64,000 nucleotides of DNA, from NCBI GenBank assembly GCA_019914945.1, contig CM034109.1, forward strand, positions 9,850,479-9,914,478, read 5' to 3'. Of this stretch, positions 1 to 16,400 are shown piece after piece. The DNA is from Typha latifolia. Taxonomy: Eukaryota; Streptophyta; Magnoliopsida; Poales; Typhaceae. The stretch's first letter is position 1. Every line of letters begins with the position of its first letter. Under the pieces are notes generated by a model. The model saw only the letters and a program-made list of their open reading frames with translations. It was not told the DNA's origin and made no database searches. A program made the translations under genes and the position numbers.

Positions 1-4409
<4,409 letters not shown>

Positions 4410-7400
4410 CGCTATCCTCCTCGCTCTTCTCTTCGCACTTCTAGAGAGGGAAACCGATCGCAAGCACTGGCGCCGCTTACAATTTCTGAAGAGGAAAATA
4501 TATGGACGAATATCCCGTATTCGTGGCAATTTTGGTCAAAGTGGCCGTCGAATGAGGAAATCAGTATGTGTAAACTTGGAACAGCCGTGTATTTCTGAGC
4601 AGCTGCTCCTTTGCTTGAGCAAGATCATGCCGCGTGGAGTGAACCTTCCTGAAAACGAAGCGGACCTTGTGCAGCCACAGCCAAGACCCAAGACCGGAAG
4701 AATTTTCCTACATCTTTGGTTAGCAGTCCTTGATTGGCTACCAAATCTTCAGAAGAAGTTGGAAATTTTCTTTTCAGCCCTTCAATTTTCTTCAATTTTC
4801 TTCTATTTTCGTTTGGGCCCTTTGCTTTGCTAGACCCCTCACTTTCTCAATTATTATCTGGAAGACAACTTCCAATACATAAATTATATTAGCTAGAGGC
4901 CACGGTAGCTCGGGTATCGGATTCTCGTCGGCTTAAATATAAAGAGAGTTATCAAAATCATCTATTATTATTATTATTATCCAACTATATGAATATTTAT
5001 CAATTAAATCTTGTATTTTTCTTTGTTATTAGTTTTTTTTTCTACCCTCAGTAGCCGTATAAATGAGTCAAAATAACATTAATATCTTTGAGTAAATTTT
5101 TTATAGTTAAGATAAAAATAAAAGGGAAACCAAAATTTAAAAATAAAATAGGAGGTAGTTTAAGTATTTTAAATATTTGTTTAAAAGTAACGGAACATTC
5201 TTCGTCGACTACTAGGTACTTTTAGGTTAACATTAACTCAATGTTTCATTCGACTGGACGAAATTCTTACAACTCTGGCTGCAGCCAATCCCTCGCCTCT
5301 TTTGGGATAAGATTAGTATCAGTTGTACCTCCGGAAGGAAGGACGAAAGTTTCAACCTCTTGCTTATGACAAAGGAGGTCATGAGTTCAATTCTAACCCT
5401 AAAAAGTATTATGGATAAATTATTTGGTGATTGATTTTTTAGTGACTTGACTCGATTCGGTTGATGGTTCGACAGTGCAGTTAGCTTAGAAGAAGAGTTT
5501 GGCAACGTAATAGCTTAGAGGAAGTCTCGACGACGTTTAGTTCGAAGTAATTGTTCGGCTACGTATATGACTTGAAGTCTATACTAGACAGCTAAAAATT
5601 CGATGGCTCGGTAGAATTTAAAGTGTCTTTATATTTAAGGAGGATTTATACTTTGTCCAATTTATATCTAAGTCTTTGGGCTTATAAAGAAAATGGACGA
5701 AAGTGGCTGATTGGAGTCGTGTCACTCTTCGTGTGACCGCGCGACAAAATGGTCGTCGTCTCAGTTGACGCACGTGTCAGGGAGGAAACCGGTGATGTTG
5801 TTAGCAGCCGCCGCGACTGCACGAATTTGGTGCAGCGAGAACCATCGCAGCCATTCAAAGGGTGCCAAATACCCCCCCATGAGATATTCGCTTGTCAAGC
5901 TCGGAGCGACCAAAGATGGGTGGATGATTTTGCAATTGAGGGCAATAATTGCGGCAAAGAAATGTGGACGTAAAGTACTAATAAACAATTGGAAGGCCAA
6001 ATTCAAAATTTTCTAACAGGCCTGCTAACATTGGATTGACCATTCCTCGATGTGAACTATCAAAAATATCCGGACGTTTTTTTTCCAGAGGAATAGTCAG
6101 TAGGCAGATTATTTTATTAATTCTAATCATGATTTATAAGGTTGATACACATGTAAAATGAGAGATATTTTTAAGAGCTTCTCTATAATCACTGTAACAG
6201 TCGGCAGTCTCTATGCTCGATTCCAAGCAACAATTTTCAGCAAAAGTTATCGACCTGAAATAGTGGCTTTTTATGCTTGTCCAAATTGACTCTGAGTTGC
6301 TGGTAAATGCCTTGAACAGGAAGCACCCATCTCTGTGGACAATCTCATCCATTGTTCAAGATTGCAAATAACTTTTATTTTTTATCTCCATATATATTTA
6401 TAAAATATATACATAGAAAGCTAATAAAGTAGCAGACTAGCTAGCTATTTTAGCTGGATATGATGATTTTAGGTGTGCCAAGCAAGGAGCCAGTAATCTA
6501 ATATAAATTTTTTACTTATTAATTAAAAGAAAAAAATTATTAAACTTTAAATACATATAAGGTTTGAAAGAGAAACCCAATCACCCAACAAAGGAGAGGT
6601 ATGAAAAAAAAGAGAGAGAAAATTGAAAGGAGGAGGAGCGTAGGAAGGGAAGGGAAGGAATAAGAAGGCGGATATCAACGAAGAGAAGAGAAAGAGGTGA
6701 TGGGGATCAACGAGAGGGAGATCTAATAAAAGTAAGGAGAAGATACGAGAAAGAGATGGTAAAAAAATGGCAACAAAAAAAAAGACTAAGAAATAGAAGG
6801 AAAAATATTGAGAAGAGGAGAAAGACCATTTTCTTTAACTAGCCACTCCGCTGGAGAAGGAGAGAGAGAGATGGGAAAATGTCCAACAGAGTAATTGGCA
6901 AGGCAAACTCTTGGATATAGAGAAGAAGACTATAACTTTAGACTAGCAGGCCGGCCGGCCGATTAAAAAAAAAACCAAGGTAAAACAGGAATCGAATTGA
7001 TTTGGTATGTTGGAGCCAAACAGAGCTCACAAGAAGCAGCTATTCGGGTCAGCCAAATGTAATAACTCGTTTGAGCCAATTGTTTTGCATCCTCATATAA
7101 AATGCTATTCATCGTGGGCTATTTCTCCACTTCTTTGACTTCGTTTCGTCTGTATTGTTTATAAATCCATACAAGTTTTTTCTTTTTCAGGTTTGATTCC
7201 AATTCTTAAGATCAAAAAGCTAATATAACTGAGAAAGACTTGACGTGTTATTTTGGCAACTGGCACCTCTCATGCATTATGGTAATTAATAGACATAATT
7301 CTACTTAAACCTCTTAATTTTATAAATATTTTGATAATGCGTAGATCCTTCTAATTAATCCAAACCATCATTCTTCCTAACGTCAATGTCAATATCGTTA

Positions 7401-8093
7401 ATGAAAAAAAAAAAAGGATATAAATATTACAAATTTACTCACGTGTGAATTATATAACAACTCATAAACGAAAATTTTGATAGAAACTTAATGAAAGAAG
7501 AATAAGCTAAGAAGAATAATTTGAAAGATTTTTTATAATTTAGAAGCTTTGCATTTGTAGATAGATATCGGTGTAAAAATAATCAGATAAATAATTTTAA
7601 AAAAATTACTAATTTTTCTCTCATAATTCAACGATTGAAATTAACTTAGAAATACGGATCATATGAACCGAAAATATCGATCATTTTTTTAATTGTAATG
7701 ATAAAATAATTATATTTTATTTCTCTCTCTTAATTAGCTATTTAAAAAAATTTAAATTTTCTTTTGCACTCTTATTATTAAGGAAACAAGAATAAATAAT
7801 AAAAAAAATACTTAAATTCGTAGTTTACTTATTGATAAATTTAGTCACATATATAAAATGTGTTCTTAATTTATTAACTGATAGAAATTATTTTTAATAA
7901 TTAATTGGTTAGTATCAAATCACTGATCCATTCCTAATTAATATGAAATGAATAAAGCCTTACGTATATTATCTCCGTACATAAACGTCTAAATTTCAAG
8001 TAACGGTGGTTTAGGAATAGGGTTCATAGTGTTCGTCCTCGCGAGGCCGCTCCTCCTTGCTCGATCTTGCTACAGCGTCGTCTAGTAAAGAAA
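4410..8093. other. Intergenic region between the malic enzyme and the eS24 relic
   Basis: The region holds the presumed promoter and 5' UTR of the minus-strand malic enzyme, then about 3 kb of mostly AT-rich DNA with no gene I recognise. A TTA run lies near 4963-4980. A tRNA-like A-box/B-box pair is possible at about 5305-5395. A more GC-rich patch (about 5705-5975) has short open frames but no family I know. A purine-rich tract occupies about 6588-6830 and GGCCGGCCGG occurs near 6950. The longest open frames here overlap the malic enzyme first exon in antisense or look random. Confidence 0.6.
6588..6830. repeat. Purine-rich strand-asymmetric tract
   Basis: About 240 bases of the plus strand are overwhelmingly A and G, with GAGA, GGAAGGGAAGGG and AAAGAGAGAG runs and few pyrimidines. 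No coding signal is visible. Confidence 0.7.
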
Positions 8094-8213
8094 ATGGCGG
8101 ATTCGAAGGCGGTAACTATCAGGACCAGCAAGTTCATAACCAAACGTCTTCTCTCTCGCAAGCAATTCGTGAGATCCTAAAGGCTCGTTCCAATTCCGCC
8201 CTTCTCTTGTGCC

Positions 8214-8222
8214 AAACCCTAG
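8214..8222 (+). promoter_or_regulatory. Telo-box AAACCCTAG in intron 1 of the eS24 relic
   Basis: AAACCCTAG matches the telo-box common in 5' regions of plant translation genes. It lies in the first intron just downstream of exon 1. Function in this decayed copy is doubtful. Confidence 0.5.
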
Positions 8223-8464
8223 TCATCTGATCCGTTCTTGCGATTCCTTGCAGGTCAGCGATGTTCTCCATCCTGGACGAGCCAATTTCTTCAAGGTACG
8301 ATCTCCATTACTTCTTCCTTCTTTTGCTGGGGGGTATTGCAGTTCAATTTGAGGGCCGAGTTGAAGGATAAGCTGGCGAAGTTGTACGATGTGAAGGATT
8401 CCAACTCGATCTTCGTTTACACGTTTCTGCCAAGAAGTATGAGCCCAAGTATCGGCTGATTAGG

Positions 8465-10925
8465 GTATGGATTCGAACTGCATGCGATTCTTTTTTGTTT
8501 GAAACAATGTGATACTTAGTATAACTATTGTTTGCGATCATGTGCATAGAAGGTTACTAGATTTATATGTCAAAATTGGTTAAGAGTTATTGATCGAGGC
8601 TAATCATATACACTGCCGATATGGCGGGAGGTCGGTTTTATTAGTTTTTTTTTTTTCAAATCTAAATATTCATATGTTGATCCGATGATAATTTATGGTT
8701 ACCTTGTAGTAGCTTATGTTTCCTTCATTCGAAAGTTGGCATGTCGGATTTGCTCTACAGTGCTTTCCACTGTTTTGGTTGAGTAATGAAATCAAAGATA
8801 GATCTACTAGTGGCAACTATTGACCGGGCCTTACCCATTATGCAAACACAAATTTAAGGTTATGTTTGCTTTGAGTATAGAAATTCTCCCAGCTTCAAGA
8901 CTCCTAAATTCATTTAGTGACTATTATTTTTTTTAAAAAATTCATATCTAATCAAGTTTATTTTTCAAAAATTTTAAGACTAAAAAATAAAATTAACTAA
9001 TTGAGTTCGGGATTTAACCTCAAATCAAACAAAGCCTAAACGAACATAATATATATCAGTTCAAATATATTTCTTTGAGTTTTTTTTATATAATTGCCAC
9101 TTATTTTTAAAATATCGTAATTACTATTATTTTCTTATCTTCCAACTCTTTCATAATTACAATTATAGTTAATTTTCGACGAAATATTTATAAAACATTC
9201 CAAATAGATGATTTTTAAAGTTAACAATATATATATATATATATATATATGACTAAAATAGCCTTCTTTCTTATGATTTAGAGCATAAAATTTTATCACT
9301 GATTTTTTTCTTACGAGAAAGAGAGATTTTTCTTTCTTATACTATAATTTTGGGTAACATTCGATACTTTTAAATTTTAAAACCATTTAAAATAATTTAT
9401 ATAAAGACAAAATAGTCTTATGTTATTTTAACTTCAGTTTTAATAGTGATTAGTTAGATTTAACCGATAATGTTATTTTTAAAGAGTTCAATGATTTCGG
9501 TAGCAATTATAATATTTAAAAAAAATTATGACAATTATGTAAAAATCCTTATTTCTTTTATATTTACTGTTTTGCAAGGCTTTTGTACATATTCTATAAC
9601 CGGATCCAATAAAGTAAGGTGTCCTATATTGAACTTACCAGTAGACTATGATCCTCAGTTTTTTTTTACATGTTTTTACCCCATTCCAAAGAGCCAGTTC
9701 ATAATTTGCGTTCTGAAACAGTGTCGGAAATGAGCACCAAAGAGGAGCATGCTGCTTTCGTTTATTCCAACATTTTACAGCTTCAATCGTGCACTTACTA
9801 TCATTACAAGAGGAAAGACTAACTAAACAGCCTGAGCTACACCAGATGCACTGCACGGAGGTAAGATCCACTATGAGAGGTACATCTTATAACAGGACAG
9901 ATAAGATCTCCTTGAAAGGAAAAAATGTCCTTTTTCCTTTCATTTCCTTGAATTCAAGTGCAGTGCATCTGAACAGAGGGCCCTTTGAGAGAGACAGGAG
10001 TTGAAAAGGAGTGGGGAACATAAGGACAGGTTAATTCTGAGGAAAAACAAGTTATCCAGTAATCATGTGAAGTATTCAAATTTTTAGGGCAACCAACTAG
10101 GCTGCCCATTTTGATAGGGATAAGCAATTTCTGTACCTAGGAGTTGAGATTTCTTCCCTCACTTTTAAGCTTGACTCGGGAGCATCAACTCACATAAAGT
10201 TTAATTTAAACTTAGCTGGCTTTTAGCTCCTCTTTTATTTAAAAAAAAAGGGAGAAAAAAAGAAAGATTCAAATTTTGTAGTATTTTAAAAATTATGCAT
10301 TCGGAGATTTAAGAAAGATAAAAAAGATTTCTTTGTGTATAGTTAATAATTTCTCATCATCGGAAAGCACCTGAACTGAGATGAAGGTTAATCTTCCATT
10401 ATTGTAAGTCCTATTCCTTTTTAGGAGAGTACTGCCACTTACATTTTCTTCTATTCCTGTACTGTTTCTAATTTTTTAATTCATTTATACTTCTCTACTT
10501 ACTATTAGGTTAGAACTTGGAACTCAGATTCGATGTTATACACTTATTAGTACAGGATATTAGATTTTTTTTTAAAGAAAAAAAAAATTAGGTGTAATAT
10601 GATATTTGAAAAAAAAAATTATATAAAGCGAGTTTTCTGGATTGAGAAATTTTATTAGTTGTCATAATGCTTGCTTACAATGTGCAAGTTACGTTTCAAA
10701 CTATTTTCTTAGAAGATTGGCATATTTAAATCCTGAGAGTTCTTAGATGTTTACTTAGATTATTTAGCACCTCAAATATTATCTGCTGCACTGTTTGGTA
10801 TCATCAAGATTATCTCTCTTGTCGGAGCCATTTTGCATTAGATACTTCATAAATGCTTCCACCTCAGTAACTCTTTCCTTCGCGCGTTGTGTAAACTTGG
10901 GTGTGTTGCTCTTTTGGCCCATCGT
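8465..10925. other. Large intron of the eS24 relic
   Basis: This is about 2.4 kb of AT-rich DNA between relic exons 3 and 4. It contains a perfect (AT)12 at 9227-9250 and several A/T runs. Open frames such as the one near 9470 look random. I see no gene in it. Confidence 0.6.
9227..9250. repeat. (AT)12 microsatellite
   Basis: Twenty-four bases of uninterrupted AT lie in the long intron of the eS24 relic. Confidence 0.95.
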
Positions 10926-11090
10926 TCTTGCTACTAAACTCGAGAAGTTAAGCAGACGAAGGAAAGGAAAATTAGAGGAAAGAAAATTCGTGGGGGTAAG
11001 AAAGTGAGTGGAAGTACTTTATGATTTGCTGGCTGCTTATTACTGTCTCTAGTTTTATGAGCGTTTATCCATCCTACTACTGCTATTTAT

Positions 11091-11148
11091 TGTGCTGACT
11101 GCTGCTATTTACAACATCTTTACAAATGTGCTGACTGCTGCTATTTAT
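11091..11148. repeat. Short direct repeat in the last eS24 intron
   Basis: A unit beginning TGTGCTGACTGCTGCTATTT occurs at 11091 and again at 11127. A third partial copy just upstream shares TGCTATTTATTGTG. The repeat sits just before the acceptor of relic exon 5. Confidence 0.8.
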
Positions 11149-11160
11149 TGTGCAGACTAA

Positions 11161-12136
11161 GAGCATCTCTAATGCCGGAGCTAAAAATGGAGCAACCAAT
11201 GCACCGGGCTCTATATATATTAAAATAATAATATAATATAAATTATTATATTTGCTATTTTAAATTACTTAATATGTTATCTTAGTATTATTATTTTTTA
11301 ATAAAAAATATATGGTTAGAAAACTCTCATCGAGATCTTTAAAATAAGACTAATATTCAATAGTTTCAGAAGTAATTTTAAATTATTAATTTTTTAATTA
11401 AACGCTTCGAAATTATATTACACGAAATAAACATCGAAATAATCATTACATGTCATTAACTAAAAAATATTAAAATTACATTACATAAAATAAGCAGAAA
11501 TTAACTAAACATAATAAAAACAATAGATGTTTAATATTCTGGTAAGTTATCTCCGTAGCCACCGGTTTCGTAGCTACCAGTTTCGGTTTCGTAGCCACCG
11601 GTTCTGGTAAGTCATCTTCGTATTTTATTTTTAATGTATTTTATGTTTGATGTATTTCATATCTAATGTATTTTTAATTTTTAATATTTACATTGGGAAT
11701 AATTTTGAGTAATTATATTTTAGGACACATAATTTATTAGACTCATTTTTATAAATAATAAAAAATTTAAAATTTAAAATAACTTAAAAATAATTTAATA
11801 TTAGACTCATTTTAAAAGTCTCGACGAGACATTTTTAATGGTATTATTTTTGTTAAAAATTGATTAGTAAAACTAATTATATACTGAGTTTAATTAATTA
11901 AATTATTTAATAAAGTATACAAATGGAATTAAAATTATTGAAATATAATAATTATTAGGTAATTTTGGTATTTTTAAAAGATTGAAATGATAAATGGAGC
12001 CGGGCTCTATTTTCTTGGTGGGGCCTAAATTTGGAGCCTTATTATTACTAGTTTCAAATTTGGAGCTAGTTTTAGAGTTTCGTTGGAGCTCAATGGGGCT
12101 CCAAATTTAGAATTTGGAGTCCGATTGGAGTTGCTC
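11161..12136. mobile_element. Non-autonomous PIF/Harbinger-like (Tourist-type) DNA transposon, 976 bp
   Basis: The left end reads GAGCATCTCTAATGCCGGAG. The reverse complement of the right end reads GAGCAACTCCAATCGGACTC, giving imperfect terminal inverted repeats of about 20 bp. The element is flanked by TAA at 11158-11160 and 12137-12139, the 3-bp target duplication (TAA/TTA) typical of PIF/Harbinger and Tourist elements. The interior is AT-rich, has a short repeat containing AGCCACCGGTT near 11555-11600, and has no transposase-sized frame, so the element is non-autonomous. Removing it with one TAA restores the eS24 exon 5 frame exactly, which confirms both boundaries. Superfamily assignment rests on TSD and end sequence only. 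Confidence 0.85.
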
Positions 12137-12706
12137 TAAGGCTGGAAATGCTGTCAAATATGGGAAGAAGAAGTTAGTGGACTCCTTCATTGCCTGCCTT
12201 TATTCTACTGCTTTCTGGGGTTAGTTGGGCTAATGAAAGAGTAATGAAAGAGTACGACGAAACTTTGAGGTGATCTATTTGACATTTTCAGTTTGGTTTG
12301 AGAATCTAGTCTTAGAGTTTCATCATCGTGAGTAAATTATTTCAAATTTTCAGATTAAATGATTTTTGTATGTTTCAAGTTTGAGCATAACTGGTTGCTG
12401 TTGGTTTACTAATCAAGCTTCGATTATTGCTAAAGGAAAAATTATGTTTCTAGTACTTGTTTCTTGCACTAGCCATGGATGCATATTCTTCCTCCGAGCT
12501 TGGCCAGTTTTTATGTTCGAACCTAGAGCAGCTATGGAGGAGGAGTTCAGGAATAGATTAGATTTGTTGTAGTTGTAGTTGAAATAGTAAACTCAAAAAT
12601 TTTATTTCTTTCCACGTCGTTATTACTTTATCGTCTGACGCATCGAATCAATCAGTATCAAAATTAAAGAAAGAACGTATTCCGGTCCTTCACGAGAGCT
12701 CTTCTC

Positions 12707-12712
12707 CACGTG
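12707..12712. promoter_or_regulatory. ABRE/G-box core CACGTG, distal
   Basis: The CACGTG core lies about 715 bases upstream of the PP2C start, in the context CCACGTGT. It is a candidate bZIP (ABF/ABI5) site; binding is inferred. Confidence 0.5.
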
Positions 12713-12884
12713 TAGAAAGTTGCTGCGGCCGCATGGTGCCTCACTGTCCCGCTCATATCCGGACCGCATGATCGATATCACACGCGACTTATTCGGGTAC
12801 ACAATACCTGCTGCTCTTTGATGATCAAAAGCGGTGGATGATGTAGTATGTCGAGCTTGGAATCCCCCTCCACCCGCATTCTAC

Positions 12885-12890
12885 CACGTG
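12885..12890. promoter_or_regulatory. ABRE/G-box core CACGTG, middle
   Basis: The context is TACCACGTGTC, followed 14 bases later by GGCACGTC, so two ACGT elements lie close together. Pairs of this kind act as ABA-response complexes in known promoters; here this is inferred. Confidence 0.5.
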
Positions 12891-13255
12891 TCTGGATGCG
12901 TGGCACGTCTTTTAAAAAAAGAATTAAAGAAAGAGCTCCGGGTCTCTGGATGTACCGCCAAAGCTCGTTTTAGCTCTCACCGACCCACTTAATTTTTTTT
13001 TATTTGACAGAGAGCTCGTAGACTAATTATAGTTTAGACATAGAGCTTTTTTTTTCTTTCTTTTTTAAAGAAAGGACTATAAATGTCTCAATTAGAAAAC
13101 ATGGGTAATTTATCCTGAAGTTTTCAAGCGAAATTTTTGAGTTCATAAGTATTTAAACCCTGTTAGTACGCTTGCAGTGGTAGTTCCATTCCGCTCAGAA
13201 GTTGATCCTGCTGACCCCACCGAAAGGATACATCCCCTCTGTCGCTCTCCTTGAC

Positions 13256-13265
13256 GACACGTGTC
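13256..13265. promoter_or_regulatory. Palindromic ABRE GACACGTGTC, proximal
   Basis: This perfect 10-bp palindrome matches the strongest class of ABRE bound by group A bZIP factors. It lies about 160 bases upstream of the PP2C start codon, where a proximal promoter or 5' UTR would be. Confidence 0.6.
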
Positions 13266-13421
13266 CCATGGTGAAGTGGTACATCAATTACTCCCCTCCG
13301 GTCTTCTGCCGACGTCATCTCCCACGAGTCGCTTCCTTATTGGCTCGGCTCTTCCTTCTCGACCTCCTTTTATTCCCCCCCAACTCTCTTCTCCTTCCTC
13401 TCCCCTCCCCTCTCCTTTGCG

Positions 13422-16400
13422 ATGGAGTGCGATCCAGAGTTAGGAATTGTCGAAGCCGAACACGTGGTGGAAGATGACGGTGCGGCATCCAGCTCTGGTC
13501 AGGTGGCGGTGGCGGAGGGGGCGGTGGAGAGGAGGAGGGCGAGGTGCTTGTGGCGGCGGGGCGGCGCTGCGATGATGACGTGGGGGTCGGCGACGGCGGT
13601 GGGCAGGCGGCGGGAGATGGAGGACGCCGTGGCGGTGGTGCCGGAGTTCATGTCGGCCACGTGCGAGGGGGTGGGCGGGTGTGCGGCGCCGGGATCAGGC
13701 GAGATCTCGCACGTGCGGTTCTTTGGAGTCTACGATGGCCATGGGGGCTCACAGGTATTGTACCTTCGTATAGCACACGTGGCTTCTTTCCAGTGGTTTA
13801 TTCTGTTGGGGGGCTTCACGTGTGAGTGCCTGAAGATGCTCCATCTTCTATCCACCCAATGAATTTGTGCCATTTGGCTTCGTAAGCCGTAATTTTTTAT
13901 CCATACACTTTTCCCGCTATATATATACATATATAATATTTTTGTTGAAAAAGAAAAACTTGTCCTATTTTTGAAAAGCAAATGAACTAATTCGACAAAA
14001 TATCGCGATCAAATAGCAGACCCAAAGTGTATTGAATATAATTTTACGATTATAAAACTCTTTTTCTTTCGAATTAGGGACAAGCCTTTGAATCCATGAT
14101 TATATAACTTTCGATATAAGTTTGGTAGGACGGTATTGACTCTGCTCACGTACGACGAGGTGATGCATCATTAAAGTACTATATCTTGGATGACCTGCAA
14201 TTGTGAATACTAGTAGGCCTCATTTGGTGATAGATAAGAAATGGCCGTATCCTTTGTACTAGTGATATTTTATTCACGACTGACCTCTGGTAGTAAGAGT
14301 TCGTAAAAGAAGTTGTAACAACTACTTCCCAAAGTTCGTTTTTATTATCGTGGAAAGTGTCAGTGTTGAGAGAAACATGTAAAAGGAGAACTTGGAGAAT
14401 TTTCAATAATTGGGTTTTATTGCTTGTACAACACCGGAGTTCAGGAATGATAAATTCTCTTTGACTAGAATTTATTGCCATTAGCAGAGAGGGTGTATTT
14501 CTTTTTGTTGTGCACTAATGATGAGGACTTGTTTATTAATAGAACTCCTTAATGGTGAAAAAAAACTTCCCTTTTGATTTTCATAGGAAATTCTTTGGCA
14601 ACATTCTTTCGCCGCATATACATTATTGGAATAGCAAATTGCTGAAAAACACTAACTAAGAATGTTTATTTTTTTTTCCTTCTGATTTACAAATTGGATA
14701 ACATAGCTTTGTGGTGTCTTTTTGTTCAATTCAGGTGGCAAATTACTGTGCAAAGAGGATCCATGAAGTACTGGCAGAGCAATGGGGGCGAACAGATGAT
14801 GAGCAGGGGTGGAAAAGGAGGTGGGAGGTGGCGTTTAATGATGGTTTTGATAAGGTCGATAATGAGGTCATAGCAGATGGCATTGCCCCTGATATCATAG
14901 GATCTACTGCTGTAGTTGTCGTTGTGTCTGGATGTCAAATCATTGCTGCTAATTGTGGTGACTCAAGAGCAGTTCTTTGTCGTGGAAACCAAACAATACA
15001 GTTAACCGTCGATCACAAGGTCTAGCGATTATGCATCTCGTTATCACTTGAGTAACATTCAAATTTCTTTTAGTGGGAAGCATATACAATAAATATTAGT
15101 AATCTGATCCTGTAGACAATCGCTGACAAATTGAGCATATTGGTGAATGAGGTTTTGCCTTCTCAAATTTTCTCTTGGAGTTGCTGAATTGAGTAATATG
15201 ACTAGTTTGTAGGCCATGCCACAGAAATATCGGGCTGGCAAAGTGTGTCATCTACATGACTATGTCTACTTACACTTACCTAATTCTGCTCTCAGCCATG
15301 TTCTAGCTACTTTATTGAAGTTATCACTTAGCATTTGTTATTAGAAATCGTACCTCAGTTGGTTTAGAAATTGTTCTAGCATTATAAAAGGAGCAATAAG
15401 GTGTTATGTAGAACTTCGAGAGAGCTTCTACTTACTATCCACGTGAATATGTGGCAATCCTAATGACAGAGCGCTTATTCTTGAGCGATATGAGTTGCTT
15501 GACATATGCAATGATGGATCATCAAGATTTCCCCCAAAATAACTTCTCTCTTTATTATCAATGTAAACATGATTTCTATTTTGGCCTGCTCCCATCTGAC
15601 TTCTAACAGTAGTTCTTACAGCCTGATAGAGAGGATGAGCTTGCAAGGATTGAAAGTGCAGGTGGAAGAGTCATGAACTGGAAAGGGCCAAGGGTGCTAG
15701 GGGTTCTTGCCATGTCTAGATCCATTGGTTTGTTCTCTCTTGCACCTAGTTTAGCATATTTACTATTTCCAGTGGTTATGCTGTATGGCCTATCTGCTCC
15801 ATTTATGTATGTTTTGATTTCTTGTTGTAGTCACAACCTTCCTAATGTTTGCCACTTGGTCTTCAAATAAAGCAATCTGGGATCTTTCGTAAGAATACCT
15901 ATTGAACCCATATCTCCAGTAGCGATTTGAAGGATCTTCTTTTTGCAGTTTGCTGCCTCTCATGATTGTGGAGTCTGTTAGCAACTGTATTTATATTGTC
16001 CCTTCTTTATGCATACCAACACAATTGTTTTGCCCGAAGAGCATAAAACTATTACCTGCAGAAAACTGGTTAATGCCCTGTGGGTCTTCCGAACTGCGTG
16101 AACTCCCTATGACAATGATATAGTAAAATATATATTTTTCATTCTCTTTGATAATTTACAGTAATCTTCTTTTGACTTAAGGTGATCGATATATGAGACC
16201 TTGGATAATTCCAGTACCTGAAGTCACTTTTCTATCTCGAAATGAGGATGATGAGTGTCTGATAGTGGCCAGTGATGGACTTTGGGATGTGATTTCCAAT
16301 GAAGAAATTGGGGACTTGGCTTGCCGTCTTTTAAGGCGACATCGCCGTAATGGCCTGGTGGAGGATGTGTTACTGCCAGCTCCTGCACAAGCAGTTGCTG

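Larger units (their letters stand above)
8094..12224 (+). pseudogene. RPS24: Ribosomal protein eS24 pseudogene, intron-containing, with a DNA transposon in its last exon
   Basis: eS24 is a component of the small cytosolic ribosomal subunit. Exon 1 (8094-8168) encodes MADSKAVTIRTSKFITKR and exon 2 (8254-8295) encodes VSDVLHPGRANFFK. Exon 3 (about 8343-8464) encodes RAELKDKLAKLYDVKDSN and then IFVYTF. The conserved glycine-rich middle (RTHFGGGKSTGFG in the family) is missing, and the tail KKYEPKYRLIR continues in another frame. Exon 4 (about 10926-11003) has LATKLEK, then a 4-base loss, then KQTKERK and KKIRGGKK in a new frame. Exon 5 begins ACTAA at 11156, is interrupted by the 976-bp element, and resumes at 12140 as KAGNAVKYGKKK. 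The family stop is lost and reading runs to TAG at 12222-12224. Splice sites are retained, so this is a duplicated gene, not a retrocopy. With three independent lesions a functional eS24 is not possible. Confidence 0.9.
12225..13421. other. Upstream region of the PP2C gene
   Basis: This 1.2 kb stretch separates the eS24 relic from the PP2C start codon. It contains three CACGTG cores (12707, 12885, 13258), an additional ACGT at 12905, and a pyrimidine-rich stretch with C/T runs just before the ATG (about 13365-13420), likely the 5' UTR. No gene is visible in it; an open frame at 12366-12572 has no recognisable similarity. Confidence 0.6.

Noticed and set aside
6134..6352. Minus-strand frame containing HRDGCFLFKAF, faintly like a DUF247 motif
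   Set aside because: Only one short stretch is suggestive. No further conserved segment, splice site or codon pattern supports it.
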